Notes: generated by a model not told the origin, from the letters alone. A stretch of DNA of 64,000 nucleotides from Pseudomonadota bacterium (GCA_021808285.1 JAKBBV010000007.1:1-64000), one strand, 5' to 3'. Shown: positions 18,325 through 28,485, numbered from the stretch's first letter. Translations and numbers: made by a program.

Positions 18325-20091
18325 ATGCGCCTCCGTCACGTTCTCTTCGCCCTTCCTTCGCTTATCGCGGCGACGGTTCTTGCCGATTGCGCGTCGACGC
18401 CCCCGCGCGCCGACGTCGCCGACCGGACTCACGGTGAGGCGATGTCAGTGACCGCTCCCCCTCCTGGGGAGGCGTCGTCATTTGGATACTTCCTGGCCGG
18501 GCAGGCGGCGGAAAGCTATGGCCAGACCGGATTCGCCGCAGACCTCTATGCTCATGCCGCGGCGCTCGGCCCGCAAGGCTCGAGATTCTATCTGAACGGC
18601 CAGGCCTTCATCGCCGCCGTTCTGGCGGGAGACATGTCGCGCGCCGCCGCCCTCGCGCCCGAGGGTCCCGATGCGGATCCCGATCTCGTCAAGCTCGGGG
18701 CCCTGGTGCACGGTGTGGAGGACCTCGCCACAGGTCGGGGTCAGAACGCGCGAGCCGCCCTGACGGCATCCGAGGGCGGTGCCGCGACCCGGACGGCAGC
18801 CGCCCTGCTGCTGCCATTCGCTGCGGCCGAGGCGAGGGATACGGAGGCGTCGGTGGCGCAGCCCGTGATCCCGGGCGCTCCGGTGGCGCAATTCTACGCT
18901 CGCCTCGATCAAGGTCTCCTGTTCGAACACGCCCGCCGATATGAGGAAGCGGAGACGGCCTACCGGGACCTGGTGGTCAAGGGCGATCCCGAGGGCCTGG
19001 CCAGCCTCGCCCTGGGTGCGATGCTGGAGCGGCGTGGACGTGGGGCCGATGCGGTCGCGGTCTATGTGGCGGCCCTGAGACGTCTTCCGGGCGACCAGGA
19101 GCTTCTCTCGGCCTGGCGCCGGGCCTCGGCCCATCAGGCCGCGCCGCCTCAACCGAGCCTGCGTCAATCGGCCGCCCTGGCCCTGATCGCCCCGGCTGCG
19201 GTCATGATCAGCCAGAAAAGCGACGATGTGGCCATGGCCTATCTTCGCCTCGCTCTCTGGCTCGATCCTGCACAGGATGAAGCCTGGATCCTCGTGGGCG
19301 ATGTGCTGGCGGCTGAGGGCGATACCACCTCCGCGCGAGCCGCCTATGCCCGGCTCTCGCCCGGGTCGCCGCACTATGTCGAAGGTGAGCTCAAGCTCGC
19401 CTGGAGTTTCCAGGAGAGCGGGGACGACTCCCAGGCCTTGGCTGTGACCGAGGCGCTGGCGGCCGCACACCCCAAGGACCACGATATCCTGGTCAGCCTG
19501 GCGGACATGCTCCGCTCCAGTGGTCGCTACGCGGACTCGGCGAAGATCCTCGACGGGTTGATCGCGGGCGATGAGGGCCGCCCGGACTGGAGGCTCCTCT
19601 ATATGCGGGCGGTGGACTCTGAAGAGAGTGGAGACTGGGCGTCGGCCGAGAGCGATCTGACGCGCGCGCTGGGCCTGCATCCCGATGAACCTGAGTTGCT
19701 GAATTTTCTGGGATATTCCTGGATCGATCGGGGTGAAAAGCTCCCTCAGGCCTTGGCCATGGTCAAAAAGGCCGTGTCGCTGGACCCCCACTCCGGGGCG
19801 ATGATCGACTCCCTGGGCTGGGGCTATTACCGTTTGGGCGACTATGCCAAGGCGGTGGAGAAGCTGGAGCAGGCGATCCTGTTGGAGCCCGGCGACCCGG
19901 ACGTAAATGATCATCTGGGAGATGCCTATTGGCGCGTCGGCCGGAAGCTGGAGGCGCAGTTCCAGTGGCGGCGGGTCCTGACCCTCGACCCCTCGGCGAA
20001 ACTCAGGACCGCGGTGGAGACCAAGCTGAAGGCGGGCCTCACCGACCCTGGGCCGGATCTCGTCGCCGAGCAGCAGGCTCACGGACTCTGA
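18325..20091 (+). CDS. Tetratricopeptide repeat protein, probably exported
   Basis: This 588-residue protein begins with an N-terminal signal-like segment (MRLRHVLFALPSLIAATVLA followed by DCAST). The Cys could be a lipobox, but Asp at the -1 position is unusual, so lipidation is uncertain. The rest is TPR array; clear units include DLTRALGLHPDEPELLNFLG, the SLGWGYYRLGDYAKAVEKLE repeat and the ILLEPGDPDVNDHLGDAYWR repeat near the C-terminus. The gene lies between ETF-QO and ispE, an arrangement I recognise from Caulobacterales, and the gap to ispE is only 10 nt. It probably serves as a periplasmic or membrane-bound scaffold; the partners are unknown. Confidence 0.85.
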   Translation: MRLRHVLFALPSLIAATVLADCASTPPRADVADRTHGEAMSVTAPPPGEASSFGYFLAGQAAESYGQTGFAADLYAHAAALGPQGSRFYLNGQAFIAAVLAGDMSRAAALAPEGPDADPDLVKLGALVHGVEDLATGRGQNARAALTASEGGAATRTAAALLLPFAAAEARDTEASVAQPVIPGAPVAQFYARLDQGLLFEHARRYEEAETAYRDLVVKGDPEGLASLALGAMLERRGRGADAVAVYVAALRRLPGDQELLSAWRRASAHQAAPPQPSLRQSAALALIAPAAVMISQKSDDVAMAYLRLALWLDPAQDEAWILVGDVLAAEGDTTSARAAYARLSPGSPHYVEGELKLAWSFQESGDDSQALAVTEALAAAHPKDHDILVSLADMLRSSGRYADSAKILDGLIAGDEGRPDWRLLYMRAVDSEESGDWASAESDLTRALGLHPDEPELLNFLGYSWIDRGEKLPQALAMVKKAVSLDPHSGAMIDSLGWGYYRLGDYAKAVEKLEQAILLEPGDPDVNDHLGDAYWRVGRKLEAQFQWRRVLTLDPSAKLRTAVETKLKAGLTDPGPDLVAEQQAHGL

Positions 20092-20101
20092 GCTCCCGCC
20101 G

Positions 20102-20971
20102 ATGCCGACCATTCTGGCCCCCGCCAAGGTGAACCTGTTTCTGCACGTCGGTCCGCCGGCGCCTGATGGCTTCCATCCGGTCTGCAGCCTCATGGCCTTC
20201 GCCGATATCGGCGATCAGGTCCGGCTTGAGCCTGGAGCCTTCGGCTTCCGCCTCGCAGGAGAGTTCGGTGTGGGGCTGGAGGGTGAAGCGGACAACCTCG
20301 TGACCCGGGCCCGGGCGGCATTGGCGGCGCAGGTTGGTGGGGAAGATGAGTTCGGCCTCGTACTCGATAAGCGTCTGCCGATCGCGGCCGGGCTGGGGGG
20401 AGGGTCAAGCGACGCCGCCGCCGCCCTGCGGTTGATGCGGGACCATCTCGGTCTCGGGCTGAGCGACGACGACCTGCGGGGCCTGGCGAGCGCGTTGGGG
20501 TCCGACACCCCAGCCTGTATCGATCCTCGGCCCTGGATCGCCGAGGGACGGGGCGAGCGCCTCCGCCCGCCGCCGCGCTTTCCCGCCCTGCCGGTGGTGC
20601 TCGTCAATCCCCGCGTTGCTTCACCCACGGGGCCCGTTTACCGGGCCTACGACGCCGCGGTCTCCCCGAAGGGCGCGGATGCGCCGCACTGGCCCAAGGC
20701 TTTTCCGACTGTGGCGGCCATAGCCGACGCGCTCGCCGCGTGCCGCAATGACCTCGAGGCCCCCGCCATGAGGCTCAACCCGGCGATCGCAACGGCCCGC
20801 GACGCCCTGGCCGAGGCGCCAGAGACGCTCCTGGCGCGCATGTCGGGCTCCGGCGCCACCTGTTTCGCCCTTTGCGCGGAGCCCGCCGCCGCCGTCGATC
20901 TGGCCGCACGGATCACCCAGGAACATCCAGGCTGGTGGGTGAAGTCAGGGACCCTCGGTGGGTCGAGGTGA
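20102..20971 (+). CDS. ispE: 4-diphosphocytidyl-2-C-methyl-D-erythritol kinase
   Basis: This 289-residue GHMP kinase of the MEP isoprenoid pathway phosphorylates the 2-hydroxyl of CDP-methylerythritol. It starts with the family signature ILAPAKVNLFLHVG. The ATP-binding GHMP motif is PIAAGLGGGSSDAAAAL near residue 95. Motif 3 is seen as LLARMSGSGATCFALC near the C-terminus. The length is normal. It sits 10 nt after the TPR gene and is likely in the same transcript. Confidence 0.95.
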   Translation: MPTILAPAKVNLFLHVGPPAPDGFHPVCSLMAFADIGDQVRLEPGAFGFRLAGEFGVGLEGEADNLVTRARAALAAQVGGEDEFGLVLDKRLPIAAGLGGGSSDAAAALRLMRDHLGLGLSDDDLRGLASALGSDTPACIDPRPWIAEGRGERLRPPPRFPALPVVLVNPRVASPTGPVYRAYDAAVSPKGADAPHWPKAFPTVAAIADALAACRNDLEAPAMRLNPAIATARDALAEAPETLLARMSGSGATCFALCAEPAAAVDLAARITQEHPGWWVKSGTLGGSR

Positions 20972-21216
20972 TGCGGCGAGGCAGGCTTGACCGTCGGAAC
21001 CGAAGACCACCCTCGCACGTATTGAATATGAACCCGCCGCAGCGAGTTTCGCTGCAATCCGCCCACCGCTGAGGCGCGCGCCTCGATTTCGGAGCCTCCG
21101 CCAGGATGCCGATTGACGTGCGCGCTCTGCCTCTGCATGAACGGCTAGCCCGGCGCCAGACCGGGACGCGTCATCCCTTGAAATCTCCCGCCCCCTTTTC
21201 GAGACGGAGTCCTGCT

Positions 21217-21810
21217 TTGTTTTCACGTCGCCCTTTGACGCTCACCCTCTCGGCGCTCGCGCTCTGCTTTCCCGCCGCCGCCCTGGCCCAGGCCACGGAC
21301 CCAGCGCCCGCCGCCGCAACGCCCGCCGCCGCGCCCCCGGCTGCGGCCCTGGCGGCTTCACCAAACCTGGCGCCGGCCGGCGACATCGTCGCCACGCTGA
21401 AGGCCAATCCGCACTTTTCCATCCTGGTGAAGGCCCTCGCAGCGGCCAATCTCGATGGCGTGCTGGCCTCGACTCCGGATCTGACCCTGTTCGCGCCTAC
21501 GGATGAGGCCTTTCAGGCGCTTCCGGCCGGCGAACTCGATGCCCTGATGAAGGTCGACAATGCGCCGATCCTGCAGAAGCTCCTGGTCTATCACCTGATC
21601 CATCTCGACCTGGACTCAAGCAAGATCAAGGGCGCGAAGGGCCCGGTCACCACGGTGGAGGGCCAACCCGTGCAGGTGGACGGCAGCGGTCCCGTGGCGA
21701 CCATTAACGACGCCCATGTCATCCAGTTCGATGTCAAGGCGAGCAATGGCTACATCCATGTCATCGACAAGGTGCTCGTCCCTTCAGATGTGACCCTTCC
21801 CACATCTTGA
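21217..21810 (+). CDS. Secreted fasciclin-domain protein
   Basis: The mature protein carries one fasciclin (FAS1) domain. It shows both FAS1 boxes: LTLFAPTDEAFQALP, and near the end NGYIHVIDKVLVPSDV, with the YH pair in LLVYHLIH. An alanine/proline-rich linker precedes the domain. A signal peptide LTLTLSALALCFPAAALA is seen. I favour the TTG at 21217, because GGAG stands seven bases upstream and this places the signal peptide at the N-terminus (197 residues). An ATG at 21106 in the same frame would add 37 Arg-rich residues ahead of it. FAS1 proteins usually mediate adhesion or matrix contacts. It is a single gene ahead of glyQ. Confidence 0.85.
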   Translation: MFSRRPLTLTLSALALCFPAAALAQATDPAPAAATPAAAPPAAALAASPNLAPAGDIVATLKANPHFSILVKALAAANLDGVLASTPDLTLFAPTDEAFQALPAGELDALMKVDNAPILQKLLVYHLIHLDLDSSKIKGAKGPVTTVEGQPVQVDGSGPVATINDAHVIQFDVKASNGYIHVIDKVLVPSDVTLPTS

Positions 21811-21924
21811 CCTTTGCCCCCACCCTGAGCGGCTATTCCTCAGGCGCTCCGGGCAGGCGTGAGCTTGCCCGGAAGCCCGCCCTCGCCTAACGGCAGGTCC
21901 TCAGCGATCCGCCAGAAGCCAGAT

Positions 21925-22854
21925 ATGTCCGACCGCCGTCCTCTTTCGTTTCAGGAGCTGATCCTGGAGCTGCACGCCTATTGGGGCGCACGGGGCTGCG
22001 TGATCCTGCAGCCCTACGACGTGGAGGTTGGGGCCGGCACCCTTCATCCGGCGACCGTGCTGCGCGCGCTAGGTCCCGCGCCCTGGCGTGCGGCCTATGT
22101 GCAGCCGTCGCGCCGCCCGTCGGACGGCCGCTTTGGCGACAATCCCAATCGGCTCCGATCATTCCACCAGTATCAGGTCATTCTCAAGCCCAACCCGCCG
22201 GACATGCAGGAGCTGTATCTGGGCTCCCTTGAGGCGGTGGGCATCGACCCCAGACGGCACGATATCCGCTTTGTCGAGGACGACTGGGAAAACCCTACCG
22301 TAGGCGCCTGGGGACTGGGCTGGGAAGTCTGGTGCGACGGTATGGAGATCAGCCAGTACACCTATTTCCAGCAGGTCGGCGGCCTGGACGTGAGCCCTGT
22401 CTCAGGAGAGCTCACCTACGGTCTTGAGCGCCTCGCTCTCTATGTTCAGGGCGCGGATCGGGTTTACGACCTGGCCTTCAACGATCCGCAGAGCCCCGAT
22501 TTCAGGACATACGGAGAGGTCTTTCTCGAGTCGGAACGGGAGTTCTCGGCGTTCGAACTGGAGTTCGCCGACGTGGCGGCGCTCAAGCGCCATTTCGAGG
22601 ACATGGAGCGAGAAGTCCCGCGGCTGCTGGCCGCGCGCGGGCGACAAGGCCAGCCTCTTGTCCTGCCGGCCTATGATCATGTGCTCAAGGCCTCGCACCT
22701 GTTCAATCTGATGGACGCGCGGGGAGCCATCGCGGTGGCCGAAAGGCAGAGCTATATCGGCCGCATTCGCGACCTCTGTCGGGGCTGCGCTGAGGCCTGG
22801 GTTGAACTGCAGACCACCGCGTCGACATCCGGGCAGGGGGGCGGGCCGAGCTGA
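21925..22854 (+). CDS. glyQ: Glycyl-tRNA synthetase alpha subunit
   Basis: This 309-residue catalytic subunit of the heterotetrameric bacterial GlyRS shows the conserved N-terminus [18 protein letters not shown], the [16 protein letters not shown] segment, and class II core motifs such as [19 protein letters not shown] and [22 protein letters not shown] 21925 was chosen over upstream in-frame starts, which would add residues not seen in the family. The stop overlaps the glyS start (TGATG), giving equal production of both subunits. Confidence 0.96.
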   Translation: MSDRRPLSFQELILELHAYWGARGCVILQPYDVEVGAGTLHPATVLRALGPAPWRAAYVQPSRRPSDGRFGDNPNRLRSFHQYQVILKPNPPDMQELYLGSLEAVGIDPRRHDIRFVEDDWENPTVGAWGLGWEVWCDGMEISQYTYFQQVGGLDVSPVSGELTYGLERLALYVQGADRVYDLAFNDPQSPDFRTYGEVFLESEREFSAFELEFADVAALKRHFEDMEREVPRLLAARGRQGQPLVLPAYDHVLKASHLFNLMDARGAIAVAERQSYIGRIRDLCRGCAEAWVELQTTASTSGQGGGPS

Positions 22855-24875
22855 TGGCCGAGTATCTGCTCGAGATTCTTTCTGAGGAAATTCCGGCCCG
22901 AATGCAGGCGGGAGCGGCGCGCGACCTGGAGCGCCTCGCGCGGGAGGCCCTGACCGCGGCGGGTTTCTCAGAGGCCCCCGTTCGCGCCTACGCCGGGTCG
23001 CGCCGCCTGACGCTCGTCATCGACAGCCTGCCGGCCGCTCAAGCCGATCTGGTTGAAGCGAAAAGAGGCCCAAGGCTCGGCGCTCCGCCGGCGGCTCTAG
23101 AGGGGTTCCTGCGCTCTACGGGGGTGACGCGCGACCAGCTCGAAGAGATCGACGGGGTCTATTTCGCCCGGCTCGTGCGCAGGGGCCGTCCGACTGCGGT
23201 CATCATGGCCGAGATGGCGGCCGCGCTGATCGCGCGCTTCCCCTGGCCCAAATCCATGGTCTCTGGGAGCGGGCGAACGCGATGGGTCAGGCCAATTCGC
23301 GGCCTGTTGAGCGTGTTCGATGGCGAGGTGGCTCCGTTCAGCATTGATGGGCAGGCCGCAGGCCGTCACAGCCAGGGTCACCGGGTGATGGGGAATACGG
23401 GTCCCTTCGCGGTGGCGGATTTTGAGAGTTACCGCGCCGAACTGGAGCGGCGCTTCGTCTTGCTTGAAGCGGACACCCGCAAAGCGCGCATCCTGGAGGG
23501 CGCCAGAGCCCTCGCTGCGGGCGCCGGTCTGGAACTGGTCGAGGATCCGGGCCTCCTGGAAGAGACGGCCGGGATGGTGGAATGGCCAGTCCCTGTGATG
23601 GGCGATTTCGATCCGGCCTATCTCGAGCTGCCGGCCGAGGTGATTCGCACCACCATGCGGGTGAATCAACGCTATTTCGCACTGCGGAAGCTCGGCGAGG
23701 GGACGCTCGCTCCCCACTTCATCGCGGTCGTCAATATCATTTCGCCCGATGGACCCGGCCTGATTACGGCCGGTAATGCGCGAGTGCTGGAGGCGCGCTT
23801 GTCGGACGCCCGATTCTTCTGGGATGAGGATCGGAAGGTGAAGCTGGAGGTGCGGCGGGACAGACTGTCGGGGGTCACCTTCCACGCCAAGCTGGGCACG
23901 ATGCTGGATCGCGCCGAGCGCCTGGAAACGGCATCCCGGCGGCTGGCCGCCTATACGGGAGCGGATCCGGATCTCGCCGCCCTGGCCGGACGACTGGCCA
24001 AGGCGGACCTCGCCAGCGGCATGGTGGGAGAGTTTCCAGACCTGCAAGGCATCATGGGCGGCTATTACGCCCTCAATGAAGGCCTGGCGAAGGAAGTCTC
24101 CGAGGCCATCGCCCAGCAATATCGACCCCAGGGCCCCTCCGATGCCGCGCCCAGCGACCCGGTCGCCATGGCCGTCGCTCTGGCGGACAAGCTTGATGTC
24201 CTGACCGGGTTCTTCCGCATCGGCGAGGTCCCCACGGGCTCGCGCGATCCCTTCGCTCTGCGCCGGGCCGCGCTGGGCGTCATCCGCATCGCACTTGAGA
24301 ACGATCTGCGCCTGCCTTTGGGCGACATTCTCGGCGAGATGAACGGCGGGGAGCCGCCAGCGGGCCTGATCGACTTCTTCCGTGACCGCTTGAAGGTGGC
24401 GCTGCGCGAGCAGGGCGCCAAACCGGACCAGATCGAGGCGGTATTCGCCATCGATGATGACGACATGGCCCGTTTGACCTTGCGGTTGCGCGCCCTTGAG
24501 GGCTTCCTGGCCTCCGAGAACGGCGCGAATCTCGTGGCGGGATACCGGCGCGCGGCGAACATCCTGGCTGCGGAAGCGCGCAAGGGGCCGCTTCCTGAGG
24601 GCGCGCCTAAGCGGGCGATGACGCCGATCGAGGAGCGAGACCTTCACGACGCCGTGGCCATCTGCGCTCCAAAGCTCGCCAGCGCCCTGGCCGGAGAGGA
24701 TTTCGCCGAAGCCCTGCGGGACCTCGCCGAGCTGCGCGCGCCAGTGGACGCCTTTTTCGACAAAGTTCTGGTCAATGCCGAGGAGGCGGACGTTCGGGCC
24801 GATCGCTTGAGGCTCCTTCAGGCGATAACCGCGCTGATGCGTCAGGCCGCAGACTTTGGCGCGCTGGCCGGATGA
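22854..24875 (+). CDS. glyS: Glycyl-tRNA synthetase beta subunit
   Basis: This 673-residue beta subunit binds tRNA-Gly and is required with GlyQ for aminoacylation. It starts with AEYLLEILSEEIPARMQ, contains the conserved RWVRPIRGLLSVFDGE and AEVIRTTMRVNQRYFAL segments, and a C-terminal DALR-type region AVDAFFDKVLVNAEE. The length is normal. The start ATG overlaps the glyQ stop by one base. Confidence 0.96.
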   Translation: MAEYLLEILSEEIPARMQAGAARDLERLAREALTAAGFSEAPVRAYAGSRRLTLVIDSLPAAQADLVEAKRGPRLGAPPAALEGFLRSTGVTRDQLEEIDGVYFARLVRRGRPTAVIMAEMAAALIARFPWPKSMVSGSGRTRWVRPIRGLLSVFDGEVAPFSIDGQAAGRHSQGHRVMGNTGPFAVADFESYRAELERRFVLLEADTRKARILEGARALAAGAGLELVEDPGLLEETAGMVEWPVPVMGDFDPAYLELPAEVIRTTMRVNQRYFALRKLGEGTLAPHFIAVVNIISPDGPGLITAGNARVLEARLSDARFFWDEDRKVKLEVRRDRLSGVTFHAKLGTMLDRAERLETASRRLAAYTGADPDLAALAGRLAKADLASGMVGEFPDLQGIMGGYYALNEGLAKEVSEAIAQQYRPQGPSDAAPSDPVAMAVALADKLDVLTGFFRIGEVPTGSRDPFALRRAALGVIRIALENDLRLPLGDILGEMNGGEPPAGLIDFFRDRLKVALREQGAKPDQIEAVFAIDDDDMARLTLRLRALEGFLASENGANLVAGYRRAANILAAEARKGPLPEGAPKRAMTPIEERDLHDAVAICAPKLASALAGEDFAEALRDLAELRAPVDAFFDKVLVNAEEADVRADRLRLLQAITALMRQAADFGALAG

Positions 24876-25029
24876 GCCAGACGACCGATGGAGCGCGCGA
24901 CGGCCAGGGCTCATGCCGACGTATCGGTCTTGCCTCCGGCGGCTTTTCGTCGCGATAAGTTGACCGGAACGGTTGAATGTGGACGCCGCTTGCGCCGTCC
25001 CTCGCCGCCTGATGGAGACCCATGACCTC

Positions 25030-27738
25030 ATGACGCGCGCCGGATCTGAGAGCCTGACTCGCCCCCGTTGGGTCTATGCCTTCGGCGGCGGGACCGCGGA
25101 CGGGGACGCCTCACAGCGCGACCTGCTGGGCGGCAAGGGGGCCAATCTGGCGGAGATGTCGCGTCTTGGCCTGCCCGTGCCCCCAGGGTTCACGATCACC
25201 ACGGAGGCCTGCAATCACTATTATGCCCAGGCGCGGTCCTATCCCGCCGACCTGGCGGGTCAGGTGGCCGAGGCGCTGCGGACGGTGGAGGCGCAGGTCG
25301 GCAAGGGCTTCGGCGATCCGGTAAATCCGCTTCTGGTTTCGGTGCGATCCGGCGCCCGGGCCTCTATGCCCGGCATGATGGATACGGTCCTCAACCTGGG
25401 TCTGAACGACGCGACGGTGGAAGGCCTGGCCGCGCTCGCGGGCGACCGCCGATTCGCCTTCGACAGCTATCGGCGCTTCATCCAGATGTACGCCAATGTC
25501 GTCCTCGGCCTCGACCACCATTTGTTCGAGGAGATCCTTGACGACGCCAAAGATCGACTAGGGGCCACGGTGGATACCGACCTGGGGGCTGACGACTGGC
25601 GCAGCGTCGTGGCCGCCTACAAGGCGGCGGTTGAGGCCGAGACCGGAAGGCCTTTTCCACAGGATCCGCAGGAGCAGCTCTGGGGCGCGGTGGGAGCGGT
25701 CTTCTCCAGCTGGATGAACGAGCGGGCCTGCTTCTATCGCCGAATGCACGACATTCCCGAGGCCTGGGGCACCGCCGTGAATGTCCAGTCCATGGTATTT
25801 GGCAACATGGGGGACACCAGCGCCACCGGCGTGGCCTTCACCCGGGATCCTTCGACCGGCGAGCGCCGCCTCTATGGCGAATTCCTGATCAACGCCCAGG
25901 GCGAAGACGTCGTGGCCGGCATCCGCACCCCCCAGGCCCTGACCCGCGCCTCCCGCGAAGCCATGGGCGAGCTCGAGCCGTCCATGGAGGAGGCGATGCC
26001 CGAGGCGTTCGCCCAGTTCCAGGATCTCGTCGCCCGGCTTGAGCGGCACTATCGGGATATGCAGGACATCGAGTTCACCATCGAACGGGGCCGGCTGTTC
26101 CTGCTTCAGACGCGCGCCGGCAAACGTGCGGTTCGCGCGGCGCTCCGCATCGCCGTGGAGATGGCCGATGAGGGCCTGATCACCCGCCAGGAGGCGCTGC
26201 TGCGCATCGATCCGGCTGCGCTCGATCAGCTCTTACACCCCACGATCGACCCCACGGCGGTGCGCGATGTCGTCGCCGTCGGACTTCCCGCCTCGCCTGG
26301 CGCAGCGTCGGGGCGGATCGTGTTCACCGCCGAGGCGGCGGAGCGTGAGGCGGCCGCGGGGCCCGTGATCCTGGTGCGGGAGGAGACCAGTCCGGAGGAT
26401 ATCAAAGGCATGGACGCAGCGGCGGGGATCATCACCGCCCGCGGGGGAATGACCAGCCATGCCGCCGTGGTCGCCCGGGGTATGGGGCGTCCGTGCGTCT
26501 CTGGCGTCGGCGAGATCCTCATCGATCCGCGAGCCGGGGAGATGAAGGCCCGCGGACGGGTGTTCAAGGCCGGGGAAGTGGTCACCATCGACGGCTCGAA
26601 AGGGGAGATCCTGGCCGGGGCCGCGCCCATGGTTCAACCCGAACTCTCCGGTGATTTCTCCCGCCTGATGGGCTGGGCCGACGAAGCGCGGCGGCTGAAG
26701 GTGCGCGCCAATGCCGAGACGCCCGCCGACGCCCGCGCGGCGCGGCAGTTCGGCGCTGAGGGCATCGGCCTGGCTCGGACCGAGCATATGTTCTTCGACG
26801 AGGCGCGACTGGCGGCCATGCGCGAGATGATCCTGGCCGACGACGAGGCCGGGCGCCGCGCGGCGCTGGCCAAGATCCTGCCGATGCAGCGGGGTGATTT
26901 CATCGACATCCTGCGGATCATGGCGCCCTATCCCGTGACTTTCCGCCTGCTCGACCCGCCGTTGCACGAGTTTTTGCCTCATACCGCGGAGGAGGTGGCG
27001 GCGGTGGCCGAGGCGACGGGACTCGACCCCGCCAAGCTGCTGCTGCGCGCCTCTGATCTGCGCGAGACCAATCCGATGCTCGGCCATCGTGGTTGTCGAC
27101 TCGGCGTCTCCTATCCCGAGATCTACGAGATGCAGGTCAGGGCAATCATTGAGGCGGCCATCGAAGTGGCCAGAACGTCAGAGGCGCCGCCCTCGCCGGA
27201 AATCATGCACCCCTTGGTGGCCAAGGGCGAAGAGATGAACTTCCTGCGCGCCCTGACCGACCGGGTGGCGCAACAGGTGATGGAGGAATCGGGTGTCCGG
27301 GTGCCCTATAGCGTCGGGTGCATGATCGAGCTGCCGCGCGCCGCACTATGCGCCGGCGACCTGGCCCGCGGCGCCGAATTCTTTTCCTTCGGCACCAATG
27401 ATCTGACCCAGACCACGCTGGGGATCAGCCGAGACGACAGCGGCCGGTTCCTGGGCGCCTATCTCGACCGTCTCATATTCGAGAAGGATCCCTTTGTGAG
27501 CATCGATATCGACGGGGTGGGGGCCTTGATTCGCATAGGCGCCGAGGGCGCGCGAAAGGCCCGTCCAGAGGCCAAATTCGGTATCTGCGGCGAACACGGC
27601 GGCGATCCAGCCTCGATCCGCTTTTGCGAGAGCGTTGGCCTCGACTATGTGAGTTGCTCTCCCTTCCGCGTGCCCGTGGCCCGGCTGGCGGCGGCCCAGG
27701 CGGCGCTTTCGACCTCCGCCGGGTCGCAGACCGCCTAG
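25030..27738 (+). CDS. ppdK: Pyruvate, phosphate dikinase
   Basis: This is an enzyme of about 902 residues that interconverts pyruvate, ATP and phosphate with phosphoenolpyruvate, AMP and pyrophosphate. The N-terminal ATP-grasp part contains LLGGKGANLAEMSRLGLPVP and SVRSGARASMPGMMDTVLNL. The central phosphohistidine domain carries the catalytic His in ARGGMTSHAAVVARGMG, with the regulatory Thr two residues before it. The C-terminal PEP/pyruvate barrel has the FFSFGTNDLTQ motif and the catalytic Cys in KFGICGEHGGDP. Starts at 25012 and 24973 are also possible; 25030 has GGAG about 11 bases upstream and matches the family N-terminus. No PPDK regulatory protein gene is nearby. Confidence 0.95.
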   Translation: MTRAGSESLTRPRWVYAFGGGTADGDASQRDLLGGKGANLAEMSRLGLPVPPGFTITTEACNHYYAQARSYPADLAGQVAEALRTVEAQVGKGFGDPVNPLLVSVRSGARASMPGMMDTVLNLGLNDATVEGLAALAGDRRFAFDSYRRFIQMYANVVLGLDHHLFEEILDDAKDRLGATVDTDLGADDWRSVVAAYKAAVEAETGRPFPQDPQEQLWGAVGAVFSSWMNERACFYRRMHDIPEAWGTAVNVQSMVFGNMGDTSATGVAFTRDPSTGERRLYGEFLINAQGEDVVAGIRTPQALTRASREAMGELEPSMEEAMPEAFAQFQDLVARLERHYRDMQDIEFTIERGRLFLLQTRAGKRAVRAALRIAVEMADEGLITRQEALLRIDPAALDQLLHPTIDPTAVRDVVAVGLPASPGAASGRIVFTAEAAEREAAAGPVILVREETSPEDIKGMDAAAGIITARGGMTSHAAVVARGMGRPCVSGVGEILIDPRAGEMKARGRVFKAGEVVTIDGSKGEILAGAAPMVQPELSGDFSRLMGWADEARRLKVRANAETPADARAARQFGAEGIGLARTEHMFFDEARLAAMREMILADDEAGRRAALAKILPMQRGDFIDILRIMAPYPVTFRLLDPPLHEFLPHTAEEVAAVAEATGLDPAKLLLRASDLRETNPMLGHRGCRLGVSYPEIYEMQVRAIIEAAIEVARTSEAPPSPEIMHPLVAKGEEMNFLRALTDRVAQQVMEESGVRVPYSVGCMIELPRAALCAGDLARGAEFFSFGTNDLTQTTLGISRDDSGRFLGAYLDRLIFEKDPFVSIDIDGVGALIRIGAEGARKARPEAKFGICGEHGGDPASIRFCESVGLDYVSCSPFRVPVARLAAAQAALSTSAGSQTA

Positions 27739-27758
27739 CTGTCGCAGAGGAGGAGAGC

Positions 27759-27908
27759 TTGACGGACCGACCCTGGTTCAAGCGCAAGACCTATGGCTGG
27801 GGCTGGACTCCGGTCTCCTGGCAGGGCTGGCTGGTGACTTTGGGCCTGGTCGTGGTCATCACGGTCATTGTCCGCCTTGGGGCGTTTATCCTCGTGCATG
27901 GCCGCTGA
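27759..27908 (+). CDS. Small single-pass membrane protein (49 aa)
   Basis: This is a 49-residue open frame starting at TTG 27759 directly behind a strong GAGGAGGAG ribosome site. The protein begins TDRPWFKRKTYGWGWTPVSW and then has one hydrophobic helix (WLVTLGLVVVITVIVRLGAFIL). Similar short proteins with a WFK-x-K-x-YGWGW-x-P signature occur widely in proteobacteria; no function is known. It lies 20 nt after ppdK and 10 nt before the DUF4337 gene, so it may be part of the same transcript. Confidence 0.7.
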   Translation: MTDRPWFKRKTYGWGWTPVSWQGWLVTLGLVVVITVIVRLGAFILVHGR

Positions 27909-27918
27909 GGCTCGACCG

Positions 27919-28485
27919 ATGGGGGACTCGCCGTTCGAGGAACTGGAGGCGCGCGAACAGGCGGAACGGGCGGAGGAGGCGCGCAAGGACGCCTTCAATA
28001 GCCGCGTCACACTGACCATCGCCGTGCTCGCGGTTTTGGCCGCGATCGGGGCCTCGCTCGAGACCACTGAGGGCGACAAGACCATCGTCGCGAAGAACGA
28101 CGCCGTGCTGGAGCAGAATCAGGCCTCTGACCAATGGGCTGAGTATGAGGCCAAGAGTCTGAAGAAGAACCTCTATGGCATCGCCGCCGCCCAGGGCGGA
28201 CCGAAGGCTGCCGATTATGCGCGCAAGGCGGCGAAGAACGGCGCTGACGAGGCCGAGGTGGCGCGGATGGCGAAGCGGTTCGAGGCGGGCCGCGCGGCCT
28301 ACACCGAGAAGGCGGAGCTGCACGAGCGCCGCCATGACCGCCTGACCCTGGCCTCGACCCTTCTGCACACCGCCATCGCCATCGCCACCTTGGCCATCCT
28401 CTTGCGCCGTCCCTGGCCGTGGTATGTCGCCATCGCCCTGACCGCTGGCGGACTTCTTCTCACCGGTTGGGCCTACTGGGGATAG
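27919..28485 (+). CDS. DUF4337 membrane protein
   Basis: This 188-residue protein has the DUF4337 layout. An N-terminal charged helix (FEELEAREQAERAEEARKD) is followed by a first membrane segment (LTIAVLAVLAAIGASL). A central soluble helical region contains QASDQWAEYEAKSLK, and two C-terminal membrane segments follow (LHTAIAIATLAILL and YVAIALTAGGLLLTGWAYWG). The function is unknown. ATG 27919 has GAGG eight bases upstream; ATG 27898, overlapping the end of the small membrane protein gene, is the alternative. Confidence 0.82.
   Translation: MGDSPFEELEAREQAERAEEARKDAFNSRVTLTIAVLAVLAAIGASLETTEGDKTIVAKNDAVLEQNQASDQWAEYEAKSLKKNLYGIAAAQGGPKAADYARKAAKNGADEAEVARMAKRFEAGRAAYTEKAELHERRHDRLTLASTLLHTAIAIATLAILLRRPWPWYVAIALTAGGLLLTGWAYWG

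Noticed and set aside
18478-20193. Long minus-strand frame over the TPR gene
   Set aside because: Shadow of the TPR repeats; no family match.
23097-25031. Long minus-strand frame over glyS
   Set aside because: Antisense shadow; glyS is intact in the forward direction.
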